A DNA stretch of 64,000 nucleotides from Limanda limanda (GCF_963576545.1 NC_083639.1:23530118-23594117), one strand, 5' to 3'. Numbered from the stretch's first letter, positions 1-12,069 are shown. Program-made: numbers and translations. Notes: generated from the sequence alone by a model not told the origin.

Positions 1-359
1 GAAGGGCACGTGCGGGTGTGCGTTAGCATCGCTACATCCACTAGCATAGCTACATGCTGTTGCAGACTTTTGGGCTTAAAATTTGATGTAAATGATGCAG
101 TCTCGAATCGAATATGAATATCGGGGCTTGCGGACACTTGGATGACACCACACAAGCAGTATGGAGGCATGCTATGTTATTTTATTACGTTTGAACAATT
201 GATCACCAGTTACTTCAATTGTATTGGCTTTGGCTGCAACACTGTTTACCCCTAAGACTCCAAAACGTGTTTTGTGGAGTCAGACACTTGACCACCCCTC
301 TATCGGCATAGTGGTGAGTAGATAATGAGTTAATTAAAATTAAAAAGTGAACTATCCCT
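1..359. mobile_element. Foldback MITE, right arm only (cut by window edge)
   Basis: This stretch matches the right arm of the fuller foldback element at 32411-33017. Shared stretches include GTGTGC(G/A)TTAGCATCGCT, GACACTTGGATGACAC and GTTACTTCAATTGTAT. It ends with GTGAACTATCCCT followed by TTAA at 360-363, the kind of target site used by piggyBac and Kolobok elements. There is no coding capacity. The left arm would lie outside the window. The superfamily is inferred from the TTAA only. Confidence 0.65.
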
Positions 360-541
360 TTAAATAGTCTGTTTGGCTTGGTCTACCTGCTGTCTTAACC
401 AGATGTCTAGGTTTAGTTAATGGATTGTTTTTGAAACAAGGAGAATTTGTTGGATCTACTGTAAATGCTCCTCATTTTCCACCGTTACCTTGCGCACAGA
501 AGGATATTGTTTACACTACTGTGTTTGTGTTTCTGTGTCTC

Positions 542-557
542 TGTGTGTGTGTGTGTG
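542..557. repeat. (TG)n microsatellite
   Basis: Short uninterrupted TG dinucleotide run in otherwise featureless sequence between the MITE arm and the hAT element. Confidence 0.8.
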
Positions 558-1057
558 GTATGAATATCTGCAGATTATTAACTTTTGGAGCTGATCAGTC
601 TGAGGTGGGGACAGGGGTGGACTGGGACAAAAATTCAGCCCTGGCATTGTCTGTCCAGACCAGCCCACTACATTATCAGCGGACACCACATAGAAGTCCA
701 CAAATCTCGCGGCGTCTTCTCTCATGCATACTACTGTTACCACCTAGCTCAAAGATGGCAACAAGAAGGGAGGCCACACACAAACCTCTCAAGCCAAAAG
801 TAAATTTATTTAACTCCAAATCAAGATAGCTCTAACTACGTAGTGGGATGTGTAAAATATGTTACGCGTCAGTGGTGTTAACAGTGTTTGGATGTGTGAA
901 AATAAGGTGTGATGTATGTTGTAAGGTGCAGAAGCAAAGAAAAACAAAGGCTGAGGGCCCCATGCCCCTGGAAGCAGCCTTTAGATCTGCAGCTGAAGCC
1001 CAGCCCATAAGAGCAGGCCCAGGGTGACGCCCCTGCCAGCTCTACCTGTGTCTGGAA

Positions 1058-1343
1058 AACAACTCCTCAGGCTCTCACAGGTCAAGTGGTCAACCTGAGA
1101 AGGACATGGATACATTATAATGTCTCTAATCATCACAAATTAAGTATGATTTCATAAAACATAAAAAATGATTAACTCACCAGACTAGAGGAGACTCAAC
1201 AGACAAACTTTGGTACAGTGAAGGCAGAGAGTGGAGGCAGACAGAGAGCAAGTCCTAGAACATGGACAGAAGGGGAACAACTCCTCAGGCTCTCACAGGT
1301 CAAGTGGTCAACCTGAGAAGGACATGGATACATTATAATGTCT
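1058..1343. repeat. 68-bp direct repeats 218 bp apart, with a third diverged copy
   Basis: Positions 1058-1125 and 1276-1343 are the same 68 bases, beginning AACAACTCCTCAGG and ending ATAATGTCT. A weaker third copy begins near 1530 (GAACGACTCCTCA). The spacing of about 220-250 bp suggests subterminal repeats of the surrounding hAT element. Confidence 0.75.
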
Positions 1344-1884
1344 GAAAAATAAAGAAAATGTTTTCCTCTGTCCTGCACCTAGAGTTGAGAACTTTTTGGA
1401 TGTGTGTTTCTTTTAAAACCTTTTGAAAATTATTATAATTATGAAGTATGAATTTATAGATTAAAAAATACATGATAAACTTACCAAATTCTAACAGTGG
1501 TCCCAAATGTCCACATATAAAACAGAGGGAGAACGACTCCTCAAATATATCACAACAACCTGTAATGGAGAATAATTGATCATTTAGTGTACCTGATCAC
1601 ACCATTAAGGATCAACACATAAGCACAATAAACTTCTGAAAAGAATTATTAAAATGACAAATTATGAATTACTACATCCATAATGATTATAAATGATTAA
1701 CAATGACAATGTGTGATAATATTAAATATTTCTCACCTTATCAGTGGAGCAGCTTTTTAAGCAGCTCACTCTTCTCTGCAAGTCTGTCTATCACCAAGTC
1801 AGAGTCCAAGGCCATGAGAATGTCTTTCTCTGTGGCCATCAACATAAATGCCTCCAATTTGTCAGGTGAGAGGGTGCTTCTGAG

Positions 1885-2130
1885 CAGTGGTGTACAAAGT
1901 ACTTGAAAGCCATACTTGAGTAAAAGTACAGATATCTCACCTGAAAGTGACTTCGGTAAAAGTAAAAGTCACCCGTCAGAAAATGACTTGAGTAAAAGTC
2001 TTAAAGTAGCTCATATTAAAAGTACTTAAGTATCAAAAGTATCTGGTGTTGAAATGTACTTAAGTATCAAAAGTAAAAGTACAAGTACTAAAATTAAAAA
2101 TGCAAAGTGCTTTTTATAGTAGGCCTATAC
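1885..2130 (+). mobile_element. Terminus of a second hAT-type MITE nested in the first
   Basis: The piece starts CAGTGGTGTACAAAGTAC and continues with many AAGTAAAAGT and AGTACTTAAGTA repeats. These are characteristic of a family of fish hAT MITEs. I do not find its matching inverted terminus, so it is a partial copy or its right end was replaced. The extent to the right is approximate. Confidence 0.5.
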
Positions 2131-2486
2131 AGACACAAAACAACCCAAAATGTTTCTCCTCAAGATTTATCTCAACTGACTGAAAAATTACAACAACAAT
2201 ATGCATATAATGTATAATTTTACCAATTTTGAACCCTAGATGCTGAGGTTCAAATAGTAATGGACCAGTGCATCTAGAGACAACAAAGAATTAACTATAA
2301 ACAAGTGCCTCTTGTGCCCAAGAACATTAATAAACCACAGTATAACCACTAAAACATTGTGTAAATATCACTAAACATGGACCTCTCATCAGTAGCAAGA
2401 GTGATACACAATGCCCCTTATGATAACTCAGCAAAGGGAAACCAGATCTAGGCACACAAAATAAGACACTATCTCTTATCCTATTC

Positions 2487-2539
2487 TAGAGGAAGTAAAA
2501 GTCGTAACAAGATTTCTGAAGGTGAACCTGCGGAGGGAT
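2487..2539 (+). pseudogene. 18S rRNA 3'-end fragment
   Basis: These 53 bases follow the universally conserved 3' tail of eukaryotic 18S rRNA: GGAAGTAAAAGTCGTAACAA, then GGTGAACCTGCGG, and a final GGAT. By eye only about four positions differ from the standard vertebrate sequence. The rRNA match ends where ITS1 would begin. The following C-run and GC-rich sequence (2540-2660) could be degenerate ITS1, but I cannot confirm that. No other rRNA sequence adjoins it, so it is a captured fragment inside the hAT element and not a functional gene. Confidence 0.7.
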
Positions 2540-2611
2540 AGACCAACCCCCCCCCCCGACGGCAAACACGCCATCGGGACCTGCACATCTCAGGAGGGAG
2601 GGGGCAGAGAG

Positions 2612-2633
2612 TGAGAGAGAGAGAGAGAGAGAG
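2612..2633. repeat. (GA)n microsatellite
   Basis: Run of GA dinucleotides within the GC-rich segment that follows the 18S fragment. Confidence 0.8.
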
Positions 2634-2724
2634 GTGCGCCGTGGGTAGAGGCGTGCGACGCAAACCTCAGCTGCTCAAGTAACGATCCAGTTTGGAGAAT
2701 GTATTGAAAATTGAAAATGCGCGC

Positions 2725-2910
2725 TCACATATCTGCCTCCACTCGCTCATCATTGTCGAGTCCTCCTCGCTCGTCTCCCGGCGCACCTGCTGCTGCTGGG
2801 CTGGTGAACCCGGCACCACATAGGTCCGTCAGTTTGGCACATTTAGCAGCCTCCACCTCCAGAGACTTCAGCTTTTTTTTCCCGATGCGTTTTTTACTCT
2901 TATTATCCAT
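2725..2910 (-). pseudogene. N-terminal exon remnant of a hAT transposase
   Basis: The minus strand reads 61 residues from an ATG at 2910. It begins MDNKSKKRIGKKKLK and is followed by EAAKCAKLTDL. A lysine-rich start followed by a short KxxxL(T)xLF-like motif is typical of the amino end of ZMYM-type hAT transposases in fish. The reading ends at a stop where GTGAGC could have been a splice donor. No downstream catalytic exons are present in the element. The assignment rests on this motif and on lying inside an element with hAT ends. Confidence 0.5.
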
Positions 2911-3540
2911 TTTAAGTTTCTGTCTCAGCAGCAGCCCGTCCCGCGACTCCCCCCGCCAATGCCATGAGGTCCCGCCCCACCCTGGTTTGTGTTGTGATTG
3001 ACAGCACTGTCAGGGCTCTCTGAGCCTGTCAGCCCATGATTGATTGACAATGACAAACAATAGACCAATAATATGTGTCGATGCTGGCAACACACTGCTA
3101 GCCCTCTGTAGCCAATTGGCCGGCCCAATTGGAGGGAATTTAGAGAGGAAGAAGAGAAAAAAAAAAGAAACAACAACATAGCGGACCAGACCGGCCCACA
3201 TTGGGTCAACGGCCCACCGGGACGATGCCCGGTATGCCAGATGGCCAGTCCACCCCTGGGTGGGGATGTGGGGCAGTAGAGAACTGTATGCTTGTTGAGT
3301 GAGTGTACATAGTAAAAGGCACATCTTTAAGTATCTCAAGAGTTAATGTTGAATCCTACCTACCTGCTGGTGGTTAATAATGGTCTGATTGTCAATTTTA
3401 CTATGGCAAATGGTCAGTGTATTTGTGTGGGAGAGAGAGGGAGATTGAGGTAAAGGGTTTTATTCTTTTTGTTACCATTTAGTTTAACTTCTTAACATAA
3501 CTTTGGATCCTAAGATTTTGTTAGCAGCATTAACTATAGG

Positions 3541-3960
3541 ATGTTCACCTGCACACACAAATTCTCGATGTGCACATGTAGGTCTCTCTCTTTAGGGATG
3601 GGGGAATGTCTGTATGGGAATGACACAAATTGCAGGTCATCAAGGGGGATGTCTTCTTGGTCATTTTGATTTAAAGGGGATAGAATTCCTTCGTATCCCG
3701 CTGCACAACGCTTTTTGGTTATCATGCGCCCTCAAAGACACATTGTAAACTAGCTTGGAGTACTTTCCTAGCCTTTGTAAAATGTTACTGCCAGGCAGAA
3801 GCCCATCGGCAAGTTGCTTTATCACCAGTTTATTGAAAAAGACTATCCACTTGGGGTGGTGTCATTGCTCTCTGGAGACTCTTGAGGGTTACGCCTTGCC
3901 CAAGCATCTAAATCCATCCAAGCACTCTTTGGTGAATTTAAAGCTTTAAACAGAGCTAAA
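3541..3960 (-). pseudogene. Unidentified decayed coding relic
   Basis: The minus strand shows consecutive protein-like stretches in three frames. Reading from 3960 downward there is a segment containing SAWMDLDAWARRN, then QLADGLLPGSNILQRLGKY, then from 3725 a 63-residue stretch containing DIPLDDLQFVSFPYRH. The composition looks like coding sequence broken by two frameshifts, but I recognise no family. It may be a transposon or a processed pseudogene. Chance open frames remain possible. Confidence 0.25.
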
Positions 3961-4043
3961 GAGGGTAAAGAAAATCAGGGTATTTAGGAGTTTTGATTTG
4001 ACTGATTAAGAGTAAGAAACTTTCAAGAGAATGACAGTGTATA

Positions 4044-4558
4044 TGTGAGGGTTTCTTTTTGATCTGGACCTGAAAGCAGACACAGAGGTGGATTTGTTTG
4101 AGAGTGAGCAAAAAAGTATTTTAATGAAGCGCCGAGGCAGGATGGTAACAAGCTGAGACTGAGCCTGCGATCCAGTGAGCTGGACATTGGGCAAGCAGGT
4201 TGGCTCTGGCGATCCTAAGGCAAAAAGAGAAAAAATACATTTGGAGGATTCACGAGATACAGTTTCCACTCGAAAACAACTTGAGATCGCCCAAGAGTGT
4301 GTATCACTGGGGTGACGGAACAATATGGCGATGAGTAGAGAGAAGACCGGGGTTCTTGTACGTCTGTTGATGAGGTGATTGCAACCAGGTGTGGGACTCA
4401 CTCTTCGCCAGGACTGCCGCACTCACATGCACACTCACATGCACACTCACATGCACACTCACATGCACACTCACATGCACACTCACATGCACACACAGTG
4501 GAGGAGGTGAACAGGACAGGAGCACAGAGAAAAGGGGTGAACAGCCTGAGCCATGACA
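4044..4558 (-). mobile_element. Probable solo LTR (minus strand)
   Basis: Read on the minus strand, the segment begins TGTCATGGCTCAGG and ends CCCTCACA, the TG...CA form of an LTR. It has an ATTAAA polyadenylation-type signal (plus strand 4120-4125) about 80 bp before its end. The flanks are GTATA (4039-4043) and GTGTA (4559-4563), a 5-bp target duplication with one mismatch. A 12-bp minisatellite has expanded inside it. No internal retrotransposon sequence adjoins, so it would be a solo LTR left by LTR-LTR recombination. Confidence 0.5.
4421..4496 (+). repeat. 12-bp minisatellite, about 6 copies
   Basis: Tandem copies of ACTCACATGCAC, about 6.3 units, nearly perfect. It lies within the probable solo LTR. 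The perfect units make both strands open in frame, giving meaningless His-Ser-His-Ala repeats. Confidence 0.9.
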
Positions 4559-4563
4559 GTGTA

Positions 4564-6660
4564 CGTAGGTGGATTACTTATGTTTTACAGAAACTCAAGA
4601 CTTAGCTTTAAGTCACTCTTCTGTGAACCTGCCCTTACCACAAGTAAACAGTAGCAGCTTTCTGGTACTTCAGGAATTATTTTGAATCTGTATTAATGTT
4701 TATTCTGTCAGATGACTTCATGATCATAATGGGCTCCCATCAAAACACAATCTTCATTTAGCCTGGGGGCTATGTGTTGTGGAGACGAGAGTGATGAACA
4801 CACAAACATCAAGCTCTGTACACTTGATGAATGTGTCACTTAAAAAGATAAAAAACTATTCATTTGAAAGCAGTGTGTGTAATTAAATACATTGACATGA
4901 TGGGTTATGCTTAAGATCTCACAGGACTGACTCAAGGTTTCACCCACTTTGTTGATAAGAGTGTGGTAGTGGAGAGGATCGTTAAATGATGAATTAAAAC
5001 CTTTAAAGATTTTTTTTATGGAATGTCAGATCAGAAACCTTTTCACGATATCCCTCGAACTAAACACAATTTATAAAAAACAACAAAAAATGTGTCATAT
5101 TGCATAACCATGTTCAGATAAACTGGGATTTCAGTCATTTTTGCCTGTGATGATTACATTGTCACATAGTTATCTCATAAAATAAAGAGAGAATAAATGT
5201 GAACATTGTACATCCTCCTGTACAATGGTCCATCTTATGTAAGAACTGGTTATTTTTATGTCTCTACTCTGTGGGGTGGAAAATGCATAGTGAGAATGGT
5301 AGGCATGTTTTTTAATCCTTGCATAAGTATGGCAGTGAAAACAGGGAGATATGGTTATAGACAGGGGGAGTGTGTTGTGCACCTGTTTTGTGTATTTGAG
5401 AGAAGGCAACACTGATCCCTGGTGGTGCCTCTGCTAGCAGCTGAGCTGATCATTTGCTGGTTTGTGTGTGTCTGTGTGTGTACTGTGTGCCTCGTGTTGA
5501 GCTGTTAAACCTCTTTAGTACAGCTCCTCTTCTCAGTTTCAGAGCTGCCAGTGTGGACACAGAAACCCTGCTTGCTCTGACAGTGATGAACATGTCTATG
5601 AATACTAATGTTCGGTGTGCGCCAACACTGAAGGGAACAGGCACTATAATGAAACCACTGTGTGACTTATGGGGGGCCGTGCAAACCATAATTCTTTCTG
5701 GGCCTTTCACATACATACGTTCTCCCCTCTCACACACACATACATTCCAGATTGGATTTAGATAGTTACTCATTTTTTACTCTTCAGGGTGTGTGTATCA
5801 TCACGTTCAATTCAGGATAAAAGTGGGTCATTAAAGTGCCGGATCTCAAAGTAGCTTGACTTCAATATATACAGAACAGTAGGAGATGTAGCCCTTCCGT
5901 GCAAGAAGGAGAACCTGCCACATTTATATTTTAAATATTATCTCACAGTTAAAATTTTGAGTCATCCAGAGCTGTCGTAACAGTCACATACAATTTTTCA
6001 CTAAAGGATTTTATATTTCATCCCTAGAAGCAATTCAAAATAAACATAAAATACGCTTCAAAGTAATATCGTTCTAAATACATTCATTTTCCTGCTGAAT
6101 GTGGTTCTGTGATGGTCAGGGGAGCACACAACTCTTTTGTGCTTCAACAAATTAGTCTTGTACAAGGTACGCAGATATCAGGCTTGACTTAACAAACTAG
6201 TAGATTGTTGCCAAGCAAACTCAGAGCCTATTTTGATTTCTGAAAGCAGCACTTCAATCTCAGAATTTTTTTCACTATTTCACGCAATTTTCATGAATTA
6301 ACACTTCCTGACATTAGGGGCAGGAAGCATAGCCTTATATGGTATTATGACAGTATTAATAATGCAAATTTTATCTTCATGCACGTTTGCTCAAATACAC
6401 ACAGATGGCTTTCATGATGTTTATGCAGACCATTTTATTTTCTGAGGCATTTGCTTAATCTGATACTCATCGTACCTAAAAATGTGAGAGAAATAAGTTC
6501 TTAATAAGTTCCAAGGAAAAAAGAAAAAATCTATTTTCTCAGGGCTGTCACTCCTTTCCTAACCTTAACCCAACTGATTAGATGTTGGTAATTTATATAA
6601 GGAACTATAAATATGTTAAAAAATGTTTTTTTACTAGTAAAAATATTTGTCAAAACTTAA
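4564..6660. other. No assignable feature
   Basis: AT-rich non-coding DNA with a TG-rich patch at 5461-5482. Overlapping open frames of about 105 codons at 5450-5773 on both strands show no domain or motif. I see no gene or recognisable repeat. Confidence 0.5.
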
Positions 6661-6790
6661 TTAAAGGTCCAGTGTGTAGGTTTTAGAAGTATCTGTTTAA
6701 CTTTAATATAACATTCATAATGATTTCTTCATTAGTTTATATTCACTTGAAACAAATAATCATTGTACTCCTATTATTCAAAATTGTTAA
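6661..6790 (+). mobile_element. End of a TTAA-type MITE (partial)
   Basis: TTAA at 6661-6664 is followed by AGGTCCAGTGTGTAGG. To my knowledge this is the terminus of a common fish MITE family inserted at TTAA. The opposite terminus was not found, so the right boundary is a guess. Confidence 0.4.
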
Positions 6791-8465
6791 GTGAGCTTTT
6801 CCTGATATATCTGGTATCCCAGTAAAATGTAATCAATTATTCATCAATCCTAAAAAAACAAAACGTCATTTAGTTATGCTAAACACTCAATAAACAAAAT
6901 TCAAACAAAGCGAAATAAATCCAAGTTAATCTATGGGCCATTAAAGATGTGTCAGTACTAGGACTATCTGACACGGATGGAAAGTAGGATTTTCACACTG
7001 ATATGCTCCTTATCATAGTATCATATTTGCACATGAAAAGTCCTGTTATACATGAACGGTGTTGTTAATTAAGCCAAGAAAAAATGTATGCAATTCTGAA
7101 AAGCATTACCAAGAAACTTTCTGTGATTCTCTTCCTAACCAGGCAAGCATATCATATTATCAACATGAACTCAAAGTTTGCCCCTACTTCTAGAAAAAAA
7201 ATTTAATAATAATAATCTTGCTAGAACATGTCCCACGGAGGGAGTGTTTAAGAGTAGTACTAATAAGTACAGTCAGAATAAGAACAGATATATTTAATTT
7301 GTCTCCCATAAACTGTGTCTGAAACTGTAAATCCAAGTTTCATTTCACAGAAGCTTCCTACTCATTGGAACTGATCATGATAAAGTCACCCTGTTTGTTT
7401 CTTTAACAGATAGGCCTCGTTGGTAACTGTCATCTCTCCCTGCCGTGTAACAGCTTTATAGTTCCTTTTTTTTAATAAATTCAGTTTAATAATATACAAA
7501 AACTTCACTTATATACACAGAAAAGCAGAGTCATTTAGTCCTTGATTTACAGGGAAATCTCATAATGTACTACTACAATGTACCATAATTTTATTTGAAT
7601 TTATCACAGATTGAAGACAGTGTACAATTTATTACACTACCTGAGTGGCATGTAGAGCTTTTTATTTAATACCATTAATCGTGTATCATTCATTTTAGAT
7701 TTTACTTCATGTACTTGATATATGTCATCCAAGGGCAGTCAGCAGCTTACATTCTTTCAAGTTCAAAAGAAACTCTGATGGTTTGAAAAATCTCTCAGTT
7801 ATTTAAAGATTTATGACAGCGGAAATATATCTATCCACGTTTGTGAAACCTAGCTAAAAGTACCAGCACTCTAGCAGTATTATTCTCTAATAAATCCTAC
7901 CTGCATGAAGGGTAAAGTGTTCAGTTCTTCTAGAGGTCTTCTGCTCTGTGGTGCTGTTGAGCTACATTCAGTTATTTAGCCTCAACTAATTACAATAAAT
8001 GGGTGGACTGCATTATTTTCAGCCTTGTGTACCTAATAAACTAAGTATAAGTATGTGAGAGGCCCCTAGTCCGTATGGCCTCTCATTTCTCTCCACTCTA
8101 AAAAGTGTTTAGACGAAAAACTTAATTTAAAAATAGTCAAGCATGTTCAGTTTTTGTATGTTTGTCCAATTAAACATTGAGTTATTCATATTTATCAAAT
8201 GGTATTTTGAAAAAGTGAATACAATTATATATTTTTGTATCTATGATTTGATTGTTGCTTAAATTATATACATTTCTATATCAAAATTGTATTTAAGCAT
8301 TTATTTTGTTACCAATTAACTTTTGTTATCTGACATTACATTTATAAATAAGAGGTAGACATCAACATGAAAATTATTTCATCTACGAAACCTTTAATTA
8401 CTGCACTGCAGTTGTATGCCATATTTCAACATACTTTTGAACTATATAAGTATGGGACTATATAA
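6791..8465. other. No assignable feature
   Basis: AT-rich intergenic or intronic sequence with many stops in all frames. Nothing recognisable. Confidence 0.5.
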
Positions 8466-8975
8466 GGTCACTGTGACCTCTGTCCTTTGACCACTGGAAC
8501 ACAATCACCTCATCTGTGAGTCCATGTGACAACTGCTCAAAAGTTGAAGAAATTACCTCAAGCTGTTTTGAGATATCACATTCAAGAGGCCCAAAACATA
8601 TTTTAATGGCCTCCATGGCCTTGACCTCTGACCGTCAAAATCTAATAAGTGAGTCAAAGTGAATTGTACCAGATGCAATGAAATGTATCCCAATCACATG
8701 GACGTGAGGTAATTGTGACCTTGACCTTTGACTTCCAAGCATACAATAATCTGATCAGGTCATCTTTCAGTCTAAGTTAATGTTTGTAACACATTAGAGA
8801 CGTTCCCTCAAGAAAGATGATCTTAACACAAGATAAACATGTTTTGTGAGGCCACTGTGACCTTGCCCATTGACCTTTGACCACCAAAATCTATTCAGTG
8901 CATCCTTGAGTCCAAGACGAAATTTTAAGAAATTTCCTCAAGGCATTCTTTAGATAAATCGCTTTCCCATACGGA
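8466..8975 (+). repeat. TGACC-rich dispersed repeat array
   Basis: At least four diverged units carry GTGACCTTGACCTTTGACC-like cores (near 8473, 8618, 8717 and 8857). The cores are followed by AATCTAATCAGT, GAGTCCAAG, GAAATTTCCTCAAG and GAGATATC-like blocks in a fixed order. The units are spaced about 100-150 bp apart. The array ends in CATACGGACTGATGGAC. Another copy lies at 48890-49255. It is a widespread fish repeat of unclear class with no coding potential. Confidence 0.7.
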
Positions 8976-11900
8976 CTGATGGACTGTGCAGAGGCATAAA
9001 ACAGAATGTAAAACTGAAAAAAATATTGTCTATATATCTGAACAAGGAAAGCTAACATATATTTCTATATGATGCCTAATATGAAACTGTGAGGTCATTA
9101 TTTATATATGGGCCCTGATCAATATTAGGATGCTGATTTAAAAGGCAAGTCCGTGTGCACAACCCCCCTCCCCCTTCAAAATGTAACTAATGAAACATAA
9201 TTAAAATCCAAAGGAGCATTTAATGAACTGCTTTAGGGGGAACAACCACTTTCCACCAAGGTTCTCACCAGCTGGAACACATTGGTGCAACATGTGATCC
9301 GATTCCAGCACAAAGATGAACCTTTTCTCATTACAGTGCACATGCAGTCCACATAATGCCAATGATACATTCTGCCAATGCCCCCTGACAAATAACCAGA
9401 CAGTACAACAAAAAAGGAGGTGTGTAGACTTTTCCCAAGGGACAGGGGTTAATATATGCACTTTGATATGCCAAGGTAAACACGGAGGGCATCAGCCAGT
9501 CATCAGGGGACTGAATGAGCGAGAGTTAATTTCTTGGATGCTAAATTTGCTATATCTTGGCCATATTAGGTTAAAACCAATGAGATAAGGAGCCAGATGT
9601 TTCCGTTACCATAAACATCTTTTAGGGAGTTTCTCAGAAATTAACCCAGAGATAGTCAGCCCTGTTGTTAATAGTCATATATATATTTTTTTTTTCCTAC
9701 ACGTATACCTCTCACAATGAAATTGGTGTTTTTTTTGTTTTTTTGTTGTTTGCCTGTAATATTCAAAATACACATAATATGACTGAAATTCAACTTGTTT
9801 CTTCTGTAACACTTTGATGAATGTATCAGATTTCAAAAAGATATTGTACAATAATAGGAATCGCCAGACGCTCACAGTGCTTCATAGACCTAAAAATCTC
9901 CCCAAACATTCTCACACCACATAAACTATACAGTATATTTTTTTGACTATATTTTTGTTGTTAGGGTTTCCTCACAGAACAACACTTAAATGCACCTGTC
10001 TATAAATTAAACCAACGGGTGAACAAAAGGATGATTTAATTAAAAGGCCCATAGGCGTATGATTCCTGTCTGGGTATTTCAGCAAAACTAAATGTTATTG
10101 GTCAAATAATTTATTAGTCCCCCAAATTCAGCTACAGTGGCTTTGTTTAGCATGTTTCACTGAATTTTCTGAGAGGACAATGTTGACTTGGACTTGGAGC
10201 TTGGAACAGTTTTGTGTGCTGACATGTAAAGGGTGTTACAGCCTCACAAATGTACTGCTGTGGCCGTTGGCTTGCCTGTTGTCTCATTTTCATTATATCC
10301 CAGTGTTGGCAGCTCACCACACTGCAAATCTGTGGTGCTGCAGCAACACAAGCTAGCACAAGCAATTTGACAGACAACCAGTACTTTCTGCCTACTGGTC
10401 AATGTGGTGCTACTATTTACTGCTGTGGAAGCTGGCACAGACTGAAGCCCCATCTGTGCACCGCTTTATGAGTGTGCGCTGTTATTTCAGCACCCCTGTC
10501 CAACTTACTGTCCACTTTACAGATCTGTTCCAGCTATTATTTGTCTCCAGCCTCTGTCACTGCCAGGAAGCAACCTGATTAGCTTGGTTATTTTCTCCAT
10601 TTCAGAGAAAGCGGTTGACAGGTGAAACACCACATCTGAATTTGTGGATACATTTTGAGAGAGTGCAGACATTCCGCAAGCTATATCAGTATATGCTGTG
10701 TTCAAGTGTTTCTGTTTATTTTAAGCAAAGAATATGAACCAAATTCCTCATGAATCACCCTCACTCACCCCTCCTCCACAACTCCCAAGACCAAGATAAA
10801 TATGGCAGCTGGGAGTGAAAAATCTCTTAATCTTGGGTGGTTATTACCAATGGCAATCAGGCAGTTTGCCAGACATATTTCCATGAATCTAATTAGCAGA
10901 AAACTTGATAAAGTGTCAAAGGGTTTATCTTGTAAAAGGGTGGGGGTTGATGAAGTAGTGTTCTTGGCTCACCTCAGCACAGCCTGAAAGAATTCTACAG
11001 GTCATGTTGCCTTTTGTTGTTTTTGCAGCACTTTTTTTTCTCTGTGATGGATGTCCTGGAGATGCGAGTCAAATATTTCTACCCTTGACCATTCAATTAT
11101 ATTTAGCCATTTAGCAAATTATAACCATGGTTTTGCTGATTTTTGACTTTACTGCTGACCTTTTTGCAAAGGCATTCTTCATTGTGTTCTTACTTTCACC
11201 TGGGAAACGGTTGAGAGTATCTTTGTACTTTTAATGTAATGCTTTCACGCACACGCACACGCAAACACACACACACATTCATATTTCGCCTATTTTTCCG
11301 GAGCAGACAGTCTCTTTTTATCACAGAAACACATTAAAAATAACCCTGGAGGTTTATCCTATAGTGGCAAAAAATCTATTTTACTAAAATCAAGTTAGAT
11401 TCAATAACACTATTCAGAAAAGGCAAATTGTTATTTTGCACGTAATTTTACCTCAGGATTTCATCTGAAGTTTTTGGTTTTTAATTTACTCTGCTTCATT
11501 GATTTTAATGAGTTTAATCAACAACACAGAGTATATATGAAATATCCTGCTTCCTTGTAAATAAGTGATACAAGACAAAAAGCAAATGAATACCAATGAC
11601 GGACATTCCTGCCATCATCCCATCACACGTCCCATCTGTATGTCACCCACCTGCACACATTCAGTCTGGTGCAGTATATTCTAGTTGTTGCATAGGTTTC
11701 TACCTATTGAGAGAAAAAAATACCACAGTCCCTTTTACCTGGTCATGTTGCAACAATCTAAAAGATGTCTGCATTTGTCTGTTGCATAGACTGCCAACTG
11801 TTTTGATTGAAAGGTGGATGGACAGGTGAATCTAAAGTAGGTTGGCTATTTCTACAACACTGCTGTTTACCCAGCTGCCATGATGTTCAAACAGTACAGG

Positions 11901-12069
11901 GGAATAAAGACCTTGTGGAATAAAAATGACAAAGATGGCATTTTCACTTCACACTATTGGTCCACCAAGGCATTATGAATACAAAGTAAATTTCAGCCTA
12001 CCCAAGCAATATCTATAAGGTATACTGAAACACACGTGGACGTCTGGTGTGAAAACCGTCCATCAACTG
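8976..12069. other. No assignable gene; one CA-rich patch
   Basis: Non-coding DNA. The only structure seen is an imperfect CA-rich microsatellite at about 11247-11278. Short open frames near 9201-9588 and 10147-10471 have no coding signature. Confidence 0.5.

Larger units (their letters stand above)
612..3258 (-). mobile_element. Decayed hAT transposon with nested insertions
   Basis: The termini are inverted copies of CAGGGGTGGACTGG (612-625 and 3245-3258). They are flanked by a perfect 8-bp direct repeat, GGTGGGGA, at 604-611 and 3259-3266. An 8-bp duplication and CAGGGG-type ends are diagnostic of hAT. The only coding remnant I see is an N-terminal exon on the minus strand (2725-2910). The transposase core with its catalytic residues and dimerisation domain is absent, so this copy is non-autonomous. 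The interior holds diverged tandem repeats, another hAT-type terminus and an 18S rRNA fragment, so 2.65 kb is not the original length. Confidence 0.8.

Noticed and set aside
425..829. Overlapping open frames of 72-134 codons on both strands
   Set aside because: They cross the TG microsatellite and the hAT terminus, have no motif, and the composition is that of the repeat.
4304..4605. His/Val-Ser and His-Ala repeat open frames
   Set aside because: Produced by the 12-bp minisatellite being open in several frames; not a gene.
5450..5773. Long overlapping frames on both strands
   Set aside because: No domains or conserved motifs; the frame is helped by a TG-rich patch.
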